The translations under genes were made by a program, and so were the position numbers. Below, one piece after another: positions 20,231 to 27,946 of a stretch of 64,000 bases of DNA. Positions within the stretch are counted from its first letter, which is position 1. The number at the start of each line of letters is the position of its first letter. Location of the stretch: assembly GCF_000305785.2 (NCBI RefSeq), contig NC_018868.3, forward strand, positions 2,204,001-2,268,000, written 5' to 3'. The notes under the pieces are model-generated. The model was given only the letters and a program-made list of their open reading frames with translations, was not told the DNA's origin and ran no database searches. This stretch comes from Simiduia agarivorans SA1 = DSM 21679 (GTDB taxonomy: Bacteria; Pseudomonadota; Gammaproteobacteria; Pseudomonadales; Cellvibrionaceae).

Positions 20231-20641
20231 TCAGTCCTTGAACTTTTTGCTCGGGATATACTGAGACTGGGTTGAGGTCGCTACATAGGTGCAGTTACCC
20301 TCTTCATCCCAACGGAAGCCCACATAAGAAAAACTGGCTACGGATTTCATCTGGTCGATAAGGTCTGGCTTATCGTAAGCAAAACAAATCACCGATTCGC
20401 CTTCAACAACCTGAGCCTGACAAAAACCGAAGGTAAAACCGGGACTGGTATCGGTTGCACCGAAGGTACGGGTACCACAGCCTATTTGCTCCGCTTTATT
20501 GTCAGAAAACCGTGCCGTTTTCATATTTCCCATGGCGGTTCTCGCCTCCATGTCAATCTCCACAGGCACATCAATAGCGGCGCCGGCAAAGGAGAAAGCT
20601 GCAGCGGTGGACAGCACCAAGCCAAATACAAACTTAACCAT
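20231..20641 (-). CDS. Small exported protein, unknown function
   Basis: A 136-residue protein with a clear signal peptide (FVFGLVLSTAAAFSFAGA). The mature part is mostly strand-like, with four Cys (IGCGTRTFG, FGFCQAQVV, VICFAYDK, EGNCTYVA) that could form two disulfides in the periplasm. AAGGA precedes the ATG. I recognise no family. It lies 26 bases downstream of another short minus-strand gene of similar style, so the two may be co-transcribed, between REP-like clusters that mark both ends of the pair. Confidence 0.6.
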   Translation of the reverse strand: MVKFVFGLVLSTAAAFSFAGAAIDVPVEIDMEARTAMGNMKTARFSDNKAEQIGCGTRTFGATDTSPGFTFGFCQAQVVEGESVICFAYDKPDLIDQMKSVASFSYVGFRWDEEGNCTYVATSTQSQYIPSKKFKD

Positions 20642-20667
20642 ATTATTTTCCTTTTTGTTTCATTGAT

Positions 20668-21141
20668 TTAATTGGCCAATTCCAACTGGCCTGAGTTTAC
20701 CGCCCGGGCAATATCGGAAAACATCTGCTTGCGTTGCTCGGGATGTAACTGGGCGGCCTCTATCTGCAGTGCTTCAAACTGCGCCTGCGATACGGGGCCT
20801 GAATAAATAAGCGCGTTGAGCTTGTCCTGCGCCCGACGCTGCAGGGCAATTTGCTGTTCTGTGGGGGCTTGTACCGTGGCCACTTGAGGCTTTATGACAT
20901 TCTGTTGGCGCTGCAAGCTATCGATCAGCTGACGCAAGTCCGATTGGAGTTGTGCCAGCGCCATTGAATCACTTTCTGCGGGCGCCACAGCCTGCGGTAA
21001 CTGGCACGCTAGTTCCGATTTAGCAGGTGCACCCACCTGCGCTGCCAACTGTGCGTGCTGCCGGCTGACCTGGTCCAGTTTGAAATATACGAAAACCAAG
21101 AGACAGGATTGCGCAATAACTGCAAATAAAGTCCATTTCAT
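20668..21141 (-). CDS. Membrane-anchored coiled-coil protein, unknown function
   Basis: A 157-residue protein with an uncleaved-looking N-terminal membrane helix (LFAVIAQSCLLVFVYFKL) and a Gln/Ala-rich helical domain (about 25-150) with heptad-like spacing, for example LQSDLRQLIDSLQRQQNVI. It is predicted to be inner-membrane anchored with its helical domain in the periplasm. No domain family is recognised. The ribosome site is weak (GGAG eleven bases before the ATG). It could form a unit with the following small exported protein. Confidence 0.55.
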   Translation of the reverse strand: MKWTLFAVIAQSCLLVFVYFKLDQVSRQHAQLAAQVGAPAKSELACQLPQAVAPAESDSMALAQLQSDLRQLIDSLQRQQNVIKPQVATVQAPTEQQIALQRRAQDKLNALIYSGPVSQAQFEALQIEAAQLHPEQRKQMFSDIARAVNSGQLELAN

Positions 21142-21262
21142 TTAGTAAAAAGCTCCAATCCAAAGAAAGAGAAAAGCAAGGCGTCTGGACAAGCCTCAAC
21201 CAGAATTACTACCCGGCGACAAAAACGTCAAGAAGATTGAAGGGAGGTGATGTAGACACAAT

Positions 21263-21339
21263 GGTGGGATGCGCTTCGCTTATCCCACCCTACGGGTAAA
21301 GGCAAACCGTTGGGTGGATTAGCGACCGCGTAATCCACC
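21263..21339. repeat. Inverted pair of REP-like elements (21263-21295 minus, 21309-21339 plus)
   Basis: The first copy has a GGTGGGAT/ATCCCACC stem, so both sides have changed G for A together relative to GGTGGAAT/ATTCCACC copies; the second is GTTGGGTGGATTA..TAATCCACC. The two are 13 bases apart and face opposite ways, a BIME-like arrangement. Confidence 0.8.
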
Positions 21340-21403
21340 ACTATTAACCGCAAGCCTCAATACGATCTGTTGTGCTTAAACACGGACGCTTGCCGGCCGC
21401 AAT

Positions 21404-21481
21404 GGTGGGATGCGCTTTGCTTATCCCACCCTACAGGTGCAGGCAAAAACGTAGAGTGGAATAGCGACAGCGTAATCCACC
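21404..21481. repeat. Inverted pair of REP-like elements (21404-21435 minus, 21451-21481 plus)
   Basis: The first again has the GGTGGGAT/ATCCCACC stem; the second reads GTAGAGTGGAATAGCG..CGTAATCCACC, with some stem mismatches. The second ends 16 bases from the stop of the 100-residue secreted protein gene, where it could act as a 3'-end structure. Confidence 0.8.
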
Positions 21482-21496
21482 GCGATTCATCCGGTT

Positions 21497-21799
21497 TCAG
21501 AATCTTTTTTCGATCTGCAATACCGGCGTGACGTCTATCAACTGACGAACCCGGTCATTTTTTTCGACGCGCATGCCATGCGGCAATCTGGCATCTGCCC
21601 GATACGAATTCAACAACCCGATATTCAGCTGCCATCGTTTTCGGGTGGTGACTTGTATCGACAATACCGCTTCGCACGGCTGAGCCAAAGCTACACGACC
21701 CATTTCATCATTTAACAACGGCTCTGATTCACAATGCGCTGCGCAGGGTAATGCGGCGCAAAAAATCAGTATCAATATCAATCGGTTCAATAGGCACAT
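21497..21799 (-). CDS. Small secreted protein at the end of the redox operon
   Basis: A 100-residue protein with a signal peptide (LNRLILILIFCAALPCAA). The mature part contains SEPLLNDEMGRVALAQPCEAVLSIQV and a basic RKRWQLNIGLLNSY segment; no family is recognised. The start at 21799 is well supported: GGAGGT lies six bases upstream on the minus strand, whereas the upstream in-frame TTG at 21823 has none. It follows the 72-residue protein by 46 bases and is probably the last gene of the YceI/DUF1592/DUF1552 operon. Confidence 0.6.
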   Translation of the reverse strand: MCLLNRLILILIFCAALPCAAHCESEPLLNDEMGRVALAQPCEAVLSIQVTTRKRWQLNIGLLNSYRADARLPHGMRVEKNDRVRQLIDVTPVLQIEKRF

Positions 21800-21845
21800 A
21801 GGTTGACCTCCATGTGCACACAATAAGGTGCCGTCGAATAACGGC

Positions 21846-22064
21846 CTATTCGCTGAAAGGGCTAGCCCCCATCGGCATTTGGCCTAATACCCGCTCCAGC
21901 TGTTGCATCCGCAAGGGCGCTACCGGTGCTGCGCTCTGCAGCGTCAACAATGCAACACCCACGCGCACCACATGCTCGCGCTGTTGATGGGCCGCACGGT
22001 CACCGGCCGTTAGTTCTAACGCACCGGCGAACAGTAACAAAGACATCGCCAAAAATCGGATCAT
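21846..22064 (-). CDS. Small secreted protein, unknown function
   Basis: A 72-residue product with a signal peptide or N-terminal anchor (FLAMSLLLFAGALELTAG) and a short basic/hydrophobic remainder (HVVRVGVALLTLQSAAPVAP). Its ATG overlaps the stop of the 49-residue gene upstream (ATGA at 22061-22064), an arrangement typical of translational coupling. No family is recognised. Position suggests an accessory part of the redox operon. Confidence 0.5.
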   Translation of the reverse strand: MIRFLAMSLLLFAGALELTAGDRAAHQQREHVVRVGVALLTLQSAAPVAPLRMQQLERVLGQMPMGASPFSE

Positions 22065-22210
22065 TGCACCAAAAACCGCTTTTCAAATTCCAGCACGGCC
22101 ATCACCGCCAGCTGTTTCTGCCAATCCATATCGGCTCGGGTCAGGCCACGGGCATCCGCCACCGTCACGCCAAGCAAGCCAATACAGGCAATCGCAATCA
22201 TCTTTTTCAT
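22061..22210 (-). CDS. 49-residue secreted microprotein
   Basis: Read from the minus strand: ATG at 22210, TGA at 22063-22061. The peptide starts MKKMIAIACIGLLGVTVADA, a textbook signal peptide with an Ala-Asp-Ala cleavage site, leaving a ~29-residue mature peptide that is amphipathic (LTRADMDWQKQLAVMAVLEF, then EKRFLVQ). It begins eight bases after the DUF1552 stop and its own stop overlaps the next ATG, so it is embedded in the operon. Small size makes the call tentative, but signal peptide and coupling both support a real gene. Confidence 0.55.
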   Translation of the reverse strand: MKKMIAIACIGLLGVTVADARGLTRADMDWQKQLAVMAVLEFEKRFLVQ

Positions 22211-22218
22211 CACCGACC

Positions 22219-23547
22219 TCAGCTGATGCTCAGCAGATTTGGAATCGTGTCTTTATTACCGGCGTAAGGTACCTCCACACCAGCGGCGCGACCGATAGTG
22301 GCCCACACCCGCTGCATGTCCACGGCCTTGCCCATGGCCCAATGGCTGCGCTCACCGAAATCGTACAAGTCATAAAAACGACCGCCGTTGTGCTTGAGCA
22401 AACCCGAGGCGCCGCCGATCAGTGTCACGGGTACATCCTGCATATGCTCGGGTGCGCCGTCGGCCATTTCAGAGGTAAATACCACCAGCGTGTGCTGCAG
22501 CAAACGATCGCCACTCACATCCGGATCGGGCAACGCATTCAATTGATCCAGCAGGTATTTCACCTGCTGCACATACCAGGCACGCGAGTCGCGCCATTCA
22601 GTCACACTGCCGTAGCGGTGCGCGCAATCGTGCGGGTTACGACTGGCAGACACGGATTTGATCGCCACCGGATCGGCACTGCGGCCGATCTGTAACGTAG
22701 CCACCCGGCTGGTGCCGCAACTCAAACCGTGCGCCACAATATTGGCGTGGGCACGGGTCACTTCATCGCGGTAATCGGCCGAGGTGGCAATCAGACCGGA
22801 TGCCGGTGATGCACTGGCTGGCGTGCAGGCAGCTTCCACCGGCACCGCGTTGTTCAGGTCAACCACCAATTGTTCCACTGCATCGAGGTGGGTATCGAGT
22901 TTGGCTTTTTCCGATTGCGACACCTGACTGCGCAATTGCTGCAACCGGCTGTTGGCCATATCAAAAAGATGCGCGCGCGAATTCGCCTGTGGCGCGCTGC
23001 TACCGGATGCCGACACATTGCCAAATACCTGGTCAAACAGCACATAGGGATCAACTTCCGGCACTATCATGTTGTTGTTGTCGTAAGAAATATTCCAGTT
23101 GGCACCCACGGTTGCATGGGGGCCGGAATAAATGCGCTTGAGTGTGGGGTTGGTACCGCGCAACTGATTGCCAAGTAACAGATCAATAGATGTTTTGCTG
23201 GCAGCCGAATCGCGCATGACGGTGGTCCAGGCATTGTGCCCACCGGTGCCCGAGCCCACGATCAACCCCTTTAGAAAAACCGACTGATTTTTATAGGCCG
23301 ATAAATGCCGTGACATTTCGTTCAGCTGGAAATTACCCGTATCTTTCGAGCCACCGGCATCAGGAAACCACAACCCGTTGTTGTAGCCGCCGTAAGCATC
23401 GACGCCAAAGCCATCGGGTATCACCGCAAACACCACTTTCAATTTGGGCGTACCCGAAGCCTGTGCCAGGCGGGCAAAACCACCCACAGAGAGCGGCGCG
23501 GCGCCGGCGGTGGCGATCAGGTTGCGTAAAAAACGACGGCGATTCAT
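22219..23547 (-). CDS. DUF1552 protein with Tat-type signal
   Basis: A 442-residue exported protein. The N-terminus MNRRRFLRNLIATAGAAPLS carries a twin-arginine motif, so it may be exported folded. The body matches the DUF1552 family: an early region rich in Gly and Asn (AYGGYNNGLWFPDAGG), VFLKGLIVGSGTGGHN, conserved THxxG-like spacing and VFTSEMADGAPEHM near the C-terminus. DUF1552 proteins are repeatedly encoded beside DUF1592/1588/1585 cytochrome-like proteins, as here, but their reaction is unknown; the fold is thought to resemble the alkaline phosphatase/sulfatase group, which I cannot confirm. It follows the 1135-residue gene by 99 bases. Confidence 0.85.
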   Translation of the reverse strand: MNRRRFLRNLIATAGAAPLSVGGFARLAQASGTPKLKVVFAVIPDGFGVDAYGGYNNGLWFPDAGGSKDTGNFQLNEMSRHLSAYKNQSVFLKGLIVGSGTGGHNAWTTVMRDSAASKTSIDLLLGNQLRGTNPTLKRIYSGPHATVGANWNISYDNNNMIVPEVDPYVLFDQVFGNVSASGSSAPQANSRAHLFDMANSRLQQLRSQVSQSEKAKLDTHLDAVEQLVVDLNNAVPVEAACTPASASPASGLIATSADYRDEVTRAHANIVAHGLSCGTSRVATLQIGRSADPVAIKSVSASRNPHDCAHRYGSVTEWRDSRAWYVQQVKYLLDQLNALPDPDVSGDRLLQHTLVVFTSEMADGAPEHMQDVPVTLIGGASGLLKHNGGRFYDLYDFGERSHWAMGKAVDMQRVWATIGRAAGVEVPYAGNKDTIPNLLSIS

Positions 23548-23646
23548 GGCGGCAGTTACCTGTCTGGAAATTCAATTCATCTGAGTGCATAGGGTAAAGA
23601 CCTGGGTGGCGAAAACCATTCGCCACCCGGTCTAATTGGCCTAGGT

Positions 23647-26600
23647 CTAACGGTCTAACCGGAGTAAGAACGCATCGCGTGACAAGCTCTGCAGCATCAG
23701 CGCTTTCACATCGCCGCTCTGGGTAAAAGCATCCACCACCGGCTGGCTCTGGCTTTGCGCGTCCAGCGACCGACCACTGGCAAAGCGCAGGAACGACTGG
23801 GCGAAGCAGGCCTTGGCTTCATCGGATTGGCCGAGGAAGCTGGCCAGTTCACGCGCGTCGTTGAAGTAGGTCAGCTCGGTCTGCGCATCGTTACTGCGCA
23901 GGATGCCGCTGGCGTTGATGGCCAATTCCACACCGGCCACGTTGTATGCCGCTTCAGTGGTGCGATAGCGACCGGCCTGATCGAAGTTTTCCAGCGAAGA
24001 GCCCGGATCATTCATCAGCTGATGACACTGCCAGCATTGGCCCTCACTGGCATCCGGGCCGGTGATCACATTCCAGCGCTCACGGGTTGTCAGGGCATGC
24101 TCGGGTATCTCGATGGTGGCCGGATCAATGCCCACCGGTACGCCCATGTCATGGCACAGCAGGTTCTCGCGGATCATCTTGCCGCGCTTCACCAGCGAAG
24201 TGGCCGCGAAATCCGAATTCAGGATCTGGGTAATACCCTGGTGCAGAATGCCGCCGCGCTGGTCATTGGTGTCCACCTTGGTAAAGCTGCTGCCAGCGGG
24301 TGCGGACAAGCCGTAGTGGGCCGCCAAAGTGCCATTGAGGTAGGTGTAGCCTGGGTTAAACAGGGCATTGAACTGGGCGCCTTCAGTCCACCACTGGTTT
24401 ACTGCCAGACGCTGTTCTTCCACCATGGCTGCAATCACATCCAGTGTCAGACCCGGCTTTTCCGACGTGCTGCCCTCGGTGTGGGTGTAATGGCGGATGA
24501 ATTCCACAAAGTAGCTATTGAAGCGGGCATCAGCCATCAGGCGCTCGGCCTGCGCTTCAATCTGCGCGGCGGTGCCCAGGCGGTTGTTGCGCGCCTCAGT
24601 CAGCAGCGTGGCATCCGGTGTGGTACCCCACATCTGGAACGACAGAGCCGCGGCCACCTCATAGTGATTCAGACGGTAGGCTTGCGCATCGGCATCCCAC
24701 TCGCCGCGCAGGCTCAGGTACAGGAAGTCGGGCGCCAGCATCATGGCGGTGAGCCAATCGCGGCTGCCATAGCTCTGGTTAAAACTCTGGGCGCTGCTCA
24801 GTTCGCTGCTGGTGAGCGGGCGACGCCACAGGCGCTCGGCCGCGCCGGCAATCTGCGCGTTTGAACAGCTGGCCACGGCACAGCCCAGACGGGTCAGATC
24901 TGCACTGGCTGCCGCCGGCTCCAGTAATTGCAGCAGACGGTTGGCCGCTTCGTAATTCACCACGCCCTTGTCGGCCTGGGTGGGGTATTTGAAATCGCTG
25001 TCGTGGAACGCCTTCGGCAGTTTGTCTTCGTCCAGGCTCACACCGGTGAGATCGGCCACAGCGTTGGCAAACTCGCGCGGTGTCAGTAAGCGCACGCCAC
25101 GCACACCACGGCCACCGTCAACCACCTCGACCTGATCGCGGTAGAGATCTGCGCGGATATAAGCGGCAATGTCGTCGGCACAGCTGCCGACACACAGGGC
25201 GGCATTGCCGAGCGGCATGGCGGCACTGATGTAGGCCGCAAGGGCTTCCTGTGAACGCTGATTGCTGATGATTTCGCGGCCGGTGTTGCCATCGGCACCG
25301 TGACAGTTAGTGCAACCCAGGTCGCGGTAAAGGTCGGCGCCAGTCAGCGCGTCAGGGACATGTGGCTGTACAGGATCAACCGGATCAATCGGGTCTACCG
25401 GATCAACCGGATCAACCGGATCAACCGGGTCTACCGGGTCTACCGGGTCAACCGGGTCAACCGGAACGCTCGGATCAACGGGCTCTGACGGGTCTACCGG
25501 CAATGATGGGTCAGGCTCCGACGTCCCGGCATAGAGGTTATCCACGATATAGGTGGCAATGGCGCTGGCGCAGTCACCCACACATTCTGATGCTTTACCA
25601 AAAGGCATATTGGCGGCGATGTAGTCAGCCAACGCACTCTGGCTCATGGGGCTGGCAACAATCGACACCAGCTCAGTGCCGTCGGCGCCGTGGCAGGCCA
25701 GGCATTCCTTTTCCACGTACAAGCGGGCACCGGTATCGGTTTCAGGTTCGGTGGGCTCGGGTGACGCACCATCATCGCCCGCCAAGTGGTAGCTGGCTGC
25801 GGCATAGGTGGCCGAAACGCGACCATTGTTCACCGCCGAGACGCGGAAATTGTAGTCTCCGGTGGCATCAAGGCTCAGGCTAAAGCGCTGCTGATTGGCT
25901 TCCAGCAGGGCCAGACTCTGCCAGCGACCATCGGGCGATTGCATTTGGACCAGATAGCCGGTTTCCTGCTGGGCCATATCGGCCCATTGCAACTCCAGTT
26001 GCCGGTCACCGGAGGCCTCGGCAATGAGCGCCTGCGGGTCGGCCGGCTGGCTCGGCCAACCCGGTTGCTGACTCGACTGCATGCGCCAGCGGGTATCGAT
26101 GTAAACCGGCACCGTGTTGCCGATGTCACTCAGGCCTGCGACGGCGCGCAGCGCTTCTATGCCGCCATCCAGTGCAAAGTCAGCGCCGTTCAACAGCAAA
26201 GGTTGTTGGGAGAAGACGCGCAGCTGCGACTCGGACTGACGCCACAGCATCAGCCTGGCGTCGATGGTTTTTTGCACGCCGTTCAGGCTCACCCGGATCT
26301 GGGTGGTCAGCGGGCTCACAGTACCTACCGCCAGCGCGTTAATCTGGGTGCTATCGAGCGTCGCATCAATGTAAACGCTGGGCAGCCAATCACTGGCAAA
26401 CAACAGCGCGCGCATGCGCTCGTCGCGCAGGGCAATACCCGAGTCGATGCTCGCCAATCCAACGCGCAGCCGCAGCTGGCCCTGCCCGGTCAGGTCGCCT
26501 TCTATCACGGTGAACCGATGAACTTCCTGCACCCGCTCTTTCTTAGTGGAAACAAACTGTAAATTGGATTGAGCGCTGTCCATTACCCAGGTCGCATGCA

Positions 26601-27054
26601 CGTCCGGGTCAGTGGTGGTTGCCGGTGCTTCCGGCTCCGCGGGCTGGGCGGGTTGATCCGGCTCCGAAGGCTGTTCCGGTTCTGCTGGCTGATCGGGCTC
26701 CGACGGCTGTTCCGGGTTCGTGGGCTGATCGGGATCAACCGGCTGCTCTGGTTCTGACGGCTGGACCGGCACTGTGGGCTGACCGGCACCGCTGTCGGCG
26801 CAACTGACCAGACGCCACGCCTGCTCCCACGCCAGGCCGGAACCGGGCGCGTAGTAGAAGCTGGACGATGACGAGCACCAACCGGCAACCTCGCAGCGGT
26901 AGTATTTACCTGCGTGGGAAACCAGCTCACCATACACGTATTGATTGCCCGTCACGTAGGCATTGGCAGAACCGCAATCGTCCATAGCAGACACTTGCGC
27001 GGTCGCCAGCAGGCCGCTGGTGATCAGGGCGATGTGGGGTAACCAGCGCTTCAT
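23647..27054 (-). CDS. Multidomain redox protein: CBM5/12-like, YceI, FN3-like, two cytochrome c, DUF1592/1588/1585
   Basis: A 1135-residue exported protein. Order: signal peptide (1-23); a Cys- and Trp-rich carbohydrate-binding-like module (about 27-85: [27 protein letters not shown]); Pro-Glu/Asp linker (88-150); YceI/X158-like lipid-quinone-binding domain (155-325); FN3-like domain (335-425); cytochrome c with CLACH (451-455); PVD-repeat linker (511-565); second cytochrome c with CTNCH (581-585); then the DUF1592/1588/1585 set (about 650-1135) with a third haem motif CWQCH (1007-1011). The two cytochrome domains are internal duplicates. The layout recalls Cbp2D/Cbp2E of Cellvibrio and Saccharophagus, redox proteins linked to cellulose oxidation. 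I infer periplasmic or surface electron transfer; the polymer is unknown. Confidence 0.85.
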   Translation of the reverse strand: MKRWLPHIALITSGLLATAQVSAMDDCGSANAYVTGNQYVYGELVSHAGKYYRCEVAGWCSSSSSFYYAPGSGLAWEQAWRLVSCADSGAGQPTVPVQPSEPEQPVDPDQPTNPEQPSEPDQPAEPEQPSEPDQPAQPAEPEAPATTTDPDVHATWVMDSAQSNLQFVSTKKERVQEVHRFTVIEGDLTGQGQLRLRVGLASIDSGIALRDERMRALLFASDWLPSVYIDATLDSTQINALAVGTVSPLTTQIRVSLNGVQKTIDARLMLWRQSESQLRVFSQQPLLLNGADFALDGGIEALRAVAGLSDIGNTVPVYIDTRWRMQSSQQPGWPSQPADPQALIAEASGDRQLELQWADMAQQETGYLVQMQSPDGRWQSLALLEANQQRFSLSLDATGDYNFRVSAVNNGRVSATYAAASYHLAGDDGASPEPTEPETDTGARLYVEKECLACHGADGTELVSIVASPMSQSALADYIAANMPFGKASECVGDCASAIATYIVDNLYAGTSEPDPSLPVDPSEPVDPSVPVDPVDPVDPVDPVDPVDPVDPVDPIDPVDPVQPHVPDALTGADLYRDLGCTNCHGADGNTGREIISNQRSQEALAAYISAAMPLGNAALCVGSCADDIAAYIRADLYRDQVEVVDGGRGVRGVRLLTPREFANAVADLTGVSLDEDKLPKAFHDSDFKYPTQADKGVVNYEAANRLLQLLEPAAASADLTRLGCAVASCSNAQIAGAAERLWRRPLTSSELSSAQSFNQSYGSRDWLTAMMLAPDFLYLSLRGEWDADAQAYRLNHYEVAAALSFQMWGTTPDATLLTEARNNRLGTAAQIEAQAERLMADARFNSYFVEFIRHYTHTEGSTSEKPGLTLDVIAAMVEEQRLAVNQWWTEGAQFNALFNPGYTYLNGTLAAHYGLSAPAGSSFTKVDTNDQRGGILHQGITQILNSDFAATSLVKRGKMIRENLLCHDMGVPVGIDPATIEIPEHALTTRERWNVITGPDASEGQCWQCHQLMNDPGSSLENFDQAGRYRTTEAAYNVAGVELAINASGILRSNDAQTELTYFNDARELASFLGQSDEAKACFAQSFLRFASGRSLDAQSQSQPVVDAFTQSGDVKALMLQSLSRDAFLLRLDR
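25376..25490 (-). repeat. 9-bp tandem repeats encoding a (PVD)n linker
   Basis: Within the 1135-residue gene, units such as GGATCAACC and GGGTCTACC recur about a dozen times on the plus strand, coding on the minus strand for [10 protein letters not shown] between the two cytochrome domains (about residues 519-563). Unit length is a multiple of three, so copy-number change would alter linker length without frameshift. Confidence 0.8.
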
Positions 27055-27761
27055 GACTGCACCTCCGCGCGACGAAATACCAGATAAAACGAAACCGGCA
27101 CACTGGTGCCCAGCGAGGTGAGCTTGGCCAGTGACTTGAGCTCGGCAAACCCGGCTTCAAAGCCGAACGACAGACCGTCGACCACCAGCGGCGCCAGACT
27201 GCGCACCATCAACCGATCAGCGGTCAGGCGGGACACCATGACGCTGGCCTGAATGTTTTGGGTAATGCCGTGCAGGTCCAGGGTAAAGGCCAGCGTCATG
27301 GTGCGTTCGGCACCCACTGCCAGGCCGTCCACCAACTGGGCATCAACCTGCGCTTCAACGCGGGCCTGCGGGTAGACCGCGGTTTCAAACAGCAGGTCGC
27401 GCAGGCGCTGGTCGCGTACGCTGTTGGCGCTATCCACGCTGTTCAGATCAATCACCAGCTCAGCCAGGCCCCGGCTGCTGATGCTGCCTGCAAAGCCGCT
27501 GAAATGCGCCACTTCGCTCACGTGCAACTTTTTGGTGGTCACAAAATGCAAGGCTGAAGAGGCACCGTCCAATTGCCATGCCGTACTTTCAGCCGGCGTC
27601 TCCACCTGGCCATTGTCGGGCACGGGCAGTGGATTATTGGTACCCGGTGCGGGCTCCGAAGGGGCAGCAGTCTCCTGGCCACAAGCGGTTATGAGCAACA
27701 GCATGGTCAGTGCTGACAGGTATTTCAGGCATTTCACGGCGTGGTTTCTCTGGTTTACCAT
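27051..27761 (-). CDS. YceI-family lipoprotein
   Basis: A lipoprotein of about 236 residues: signal segment LKYLSALTMLLLITACG with lipobox ITAC, a Pro-rich spacer, then a YceI domain (lipid- or quinone-binding beta barrel). The domain is a recognisable paralogue of the YceI part of the next gene: LHFVTTKKLHVSEVAHFSG here versus [19 protein letters not shown] there, and VRDQRLRDLLF versus [11 protein letters not shown]. Start is ambiguous: ATG 27761 is used; GTG 27740 would give a more typical short lipoprotein leader (MKCLKYLSAL). Its TGA overlaps the ATG of the 1135-residue gene, implying coupled translation. First gene of the operon. Confidence 0.85.
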   Translation of the reverse strand: MVNQRNHAVKCLKYLSALTMLLLITACGQETAAPSEPAPGTNNPLPVPDNGQVETPAESTAWQLDGASSALHFVTTKKLHVSEVAHFSGFAGSISSRGLAELVIDLNSVDSANSVRDQRLRDLLFETAVYPQARVEAQVDAQLVDGLAVGAERTMTLAFTLDLHGITQNIQASVMVSRLTADRLMVRSLAPLVVDGLSFGFEAGFAELKSLAKLTSLGTSVPVSFYLVFRRAEVQS

Positions 27762-27777
27762 TGATGCCGGCATGCTA

Positions 27778-27796
27778 CTTTTCGCTAGTCGAAAAG
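27778..27796. promoter_or_regulatory. Inverted repeat upstream of the YceI operon
   Basis: CTTTTCG (27778-27784) and CGAAAAG (27790-27796) are perfect inverted 7-mers five bases apart, just before the first gene of the redox operon. It could be an operator or leader hairpin; no regulator gene is adjacent. Confidence 0.35.
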
Positions 27797-27868
27797 AATA
27801 TTCGCATCATGACCTAAGCCAAAAGAGCTAAAGGGCCGTTTCCACGACTGCGGCCAGATGGCATTTGA

Positions 27869-27877
27869 TGCTAGAAT
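27869..27877 (+). promoter_or_regulatory. Extended -10 promoter candidate for ugd
   Basis: TGCTAGAAT has the extended TGn plus TAGAAT form about 70 bases before the ugd start. The -35 region (TGCGGC) is poor, as is usual for extended -10 promoters. Confidence 0.35.
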
Positions 27878-27946
27878 CCGCGCCGTTTAAGGTCTCAGCT
27901 ATCGGCTTGGCCATACTTGGACGACACTCTACGAAGGAGCGTAAAA

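Larger units (their letters stand above)
21142..21496. other. Gene-free 355-bp stretch holding only REP-like elements
   Basis: Apart from four hairpin elements listed separately I see no coding potential here. It separates the coiled-coil protein gene from the end of the redox operon and probably contains the promoter of the former. Confidence 0.6.

Noticed and set aside
23755..24864. 369-codon plus-strand frame opposite the DUF1592 region
   Set aside because: The minus-strand protein has haem motifs and family domains here; the opposite frame has none.
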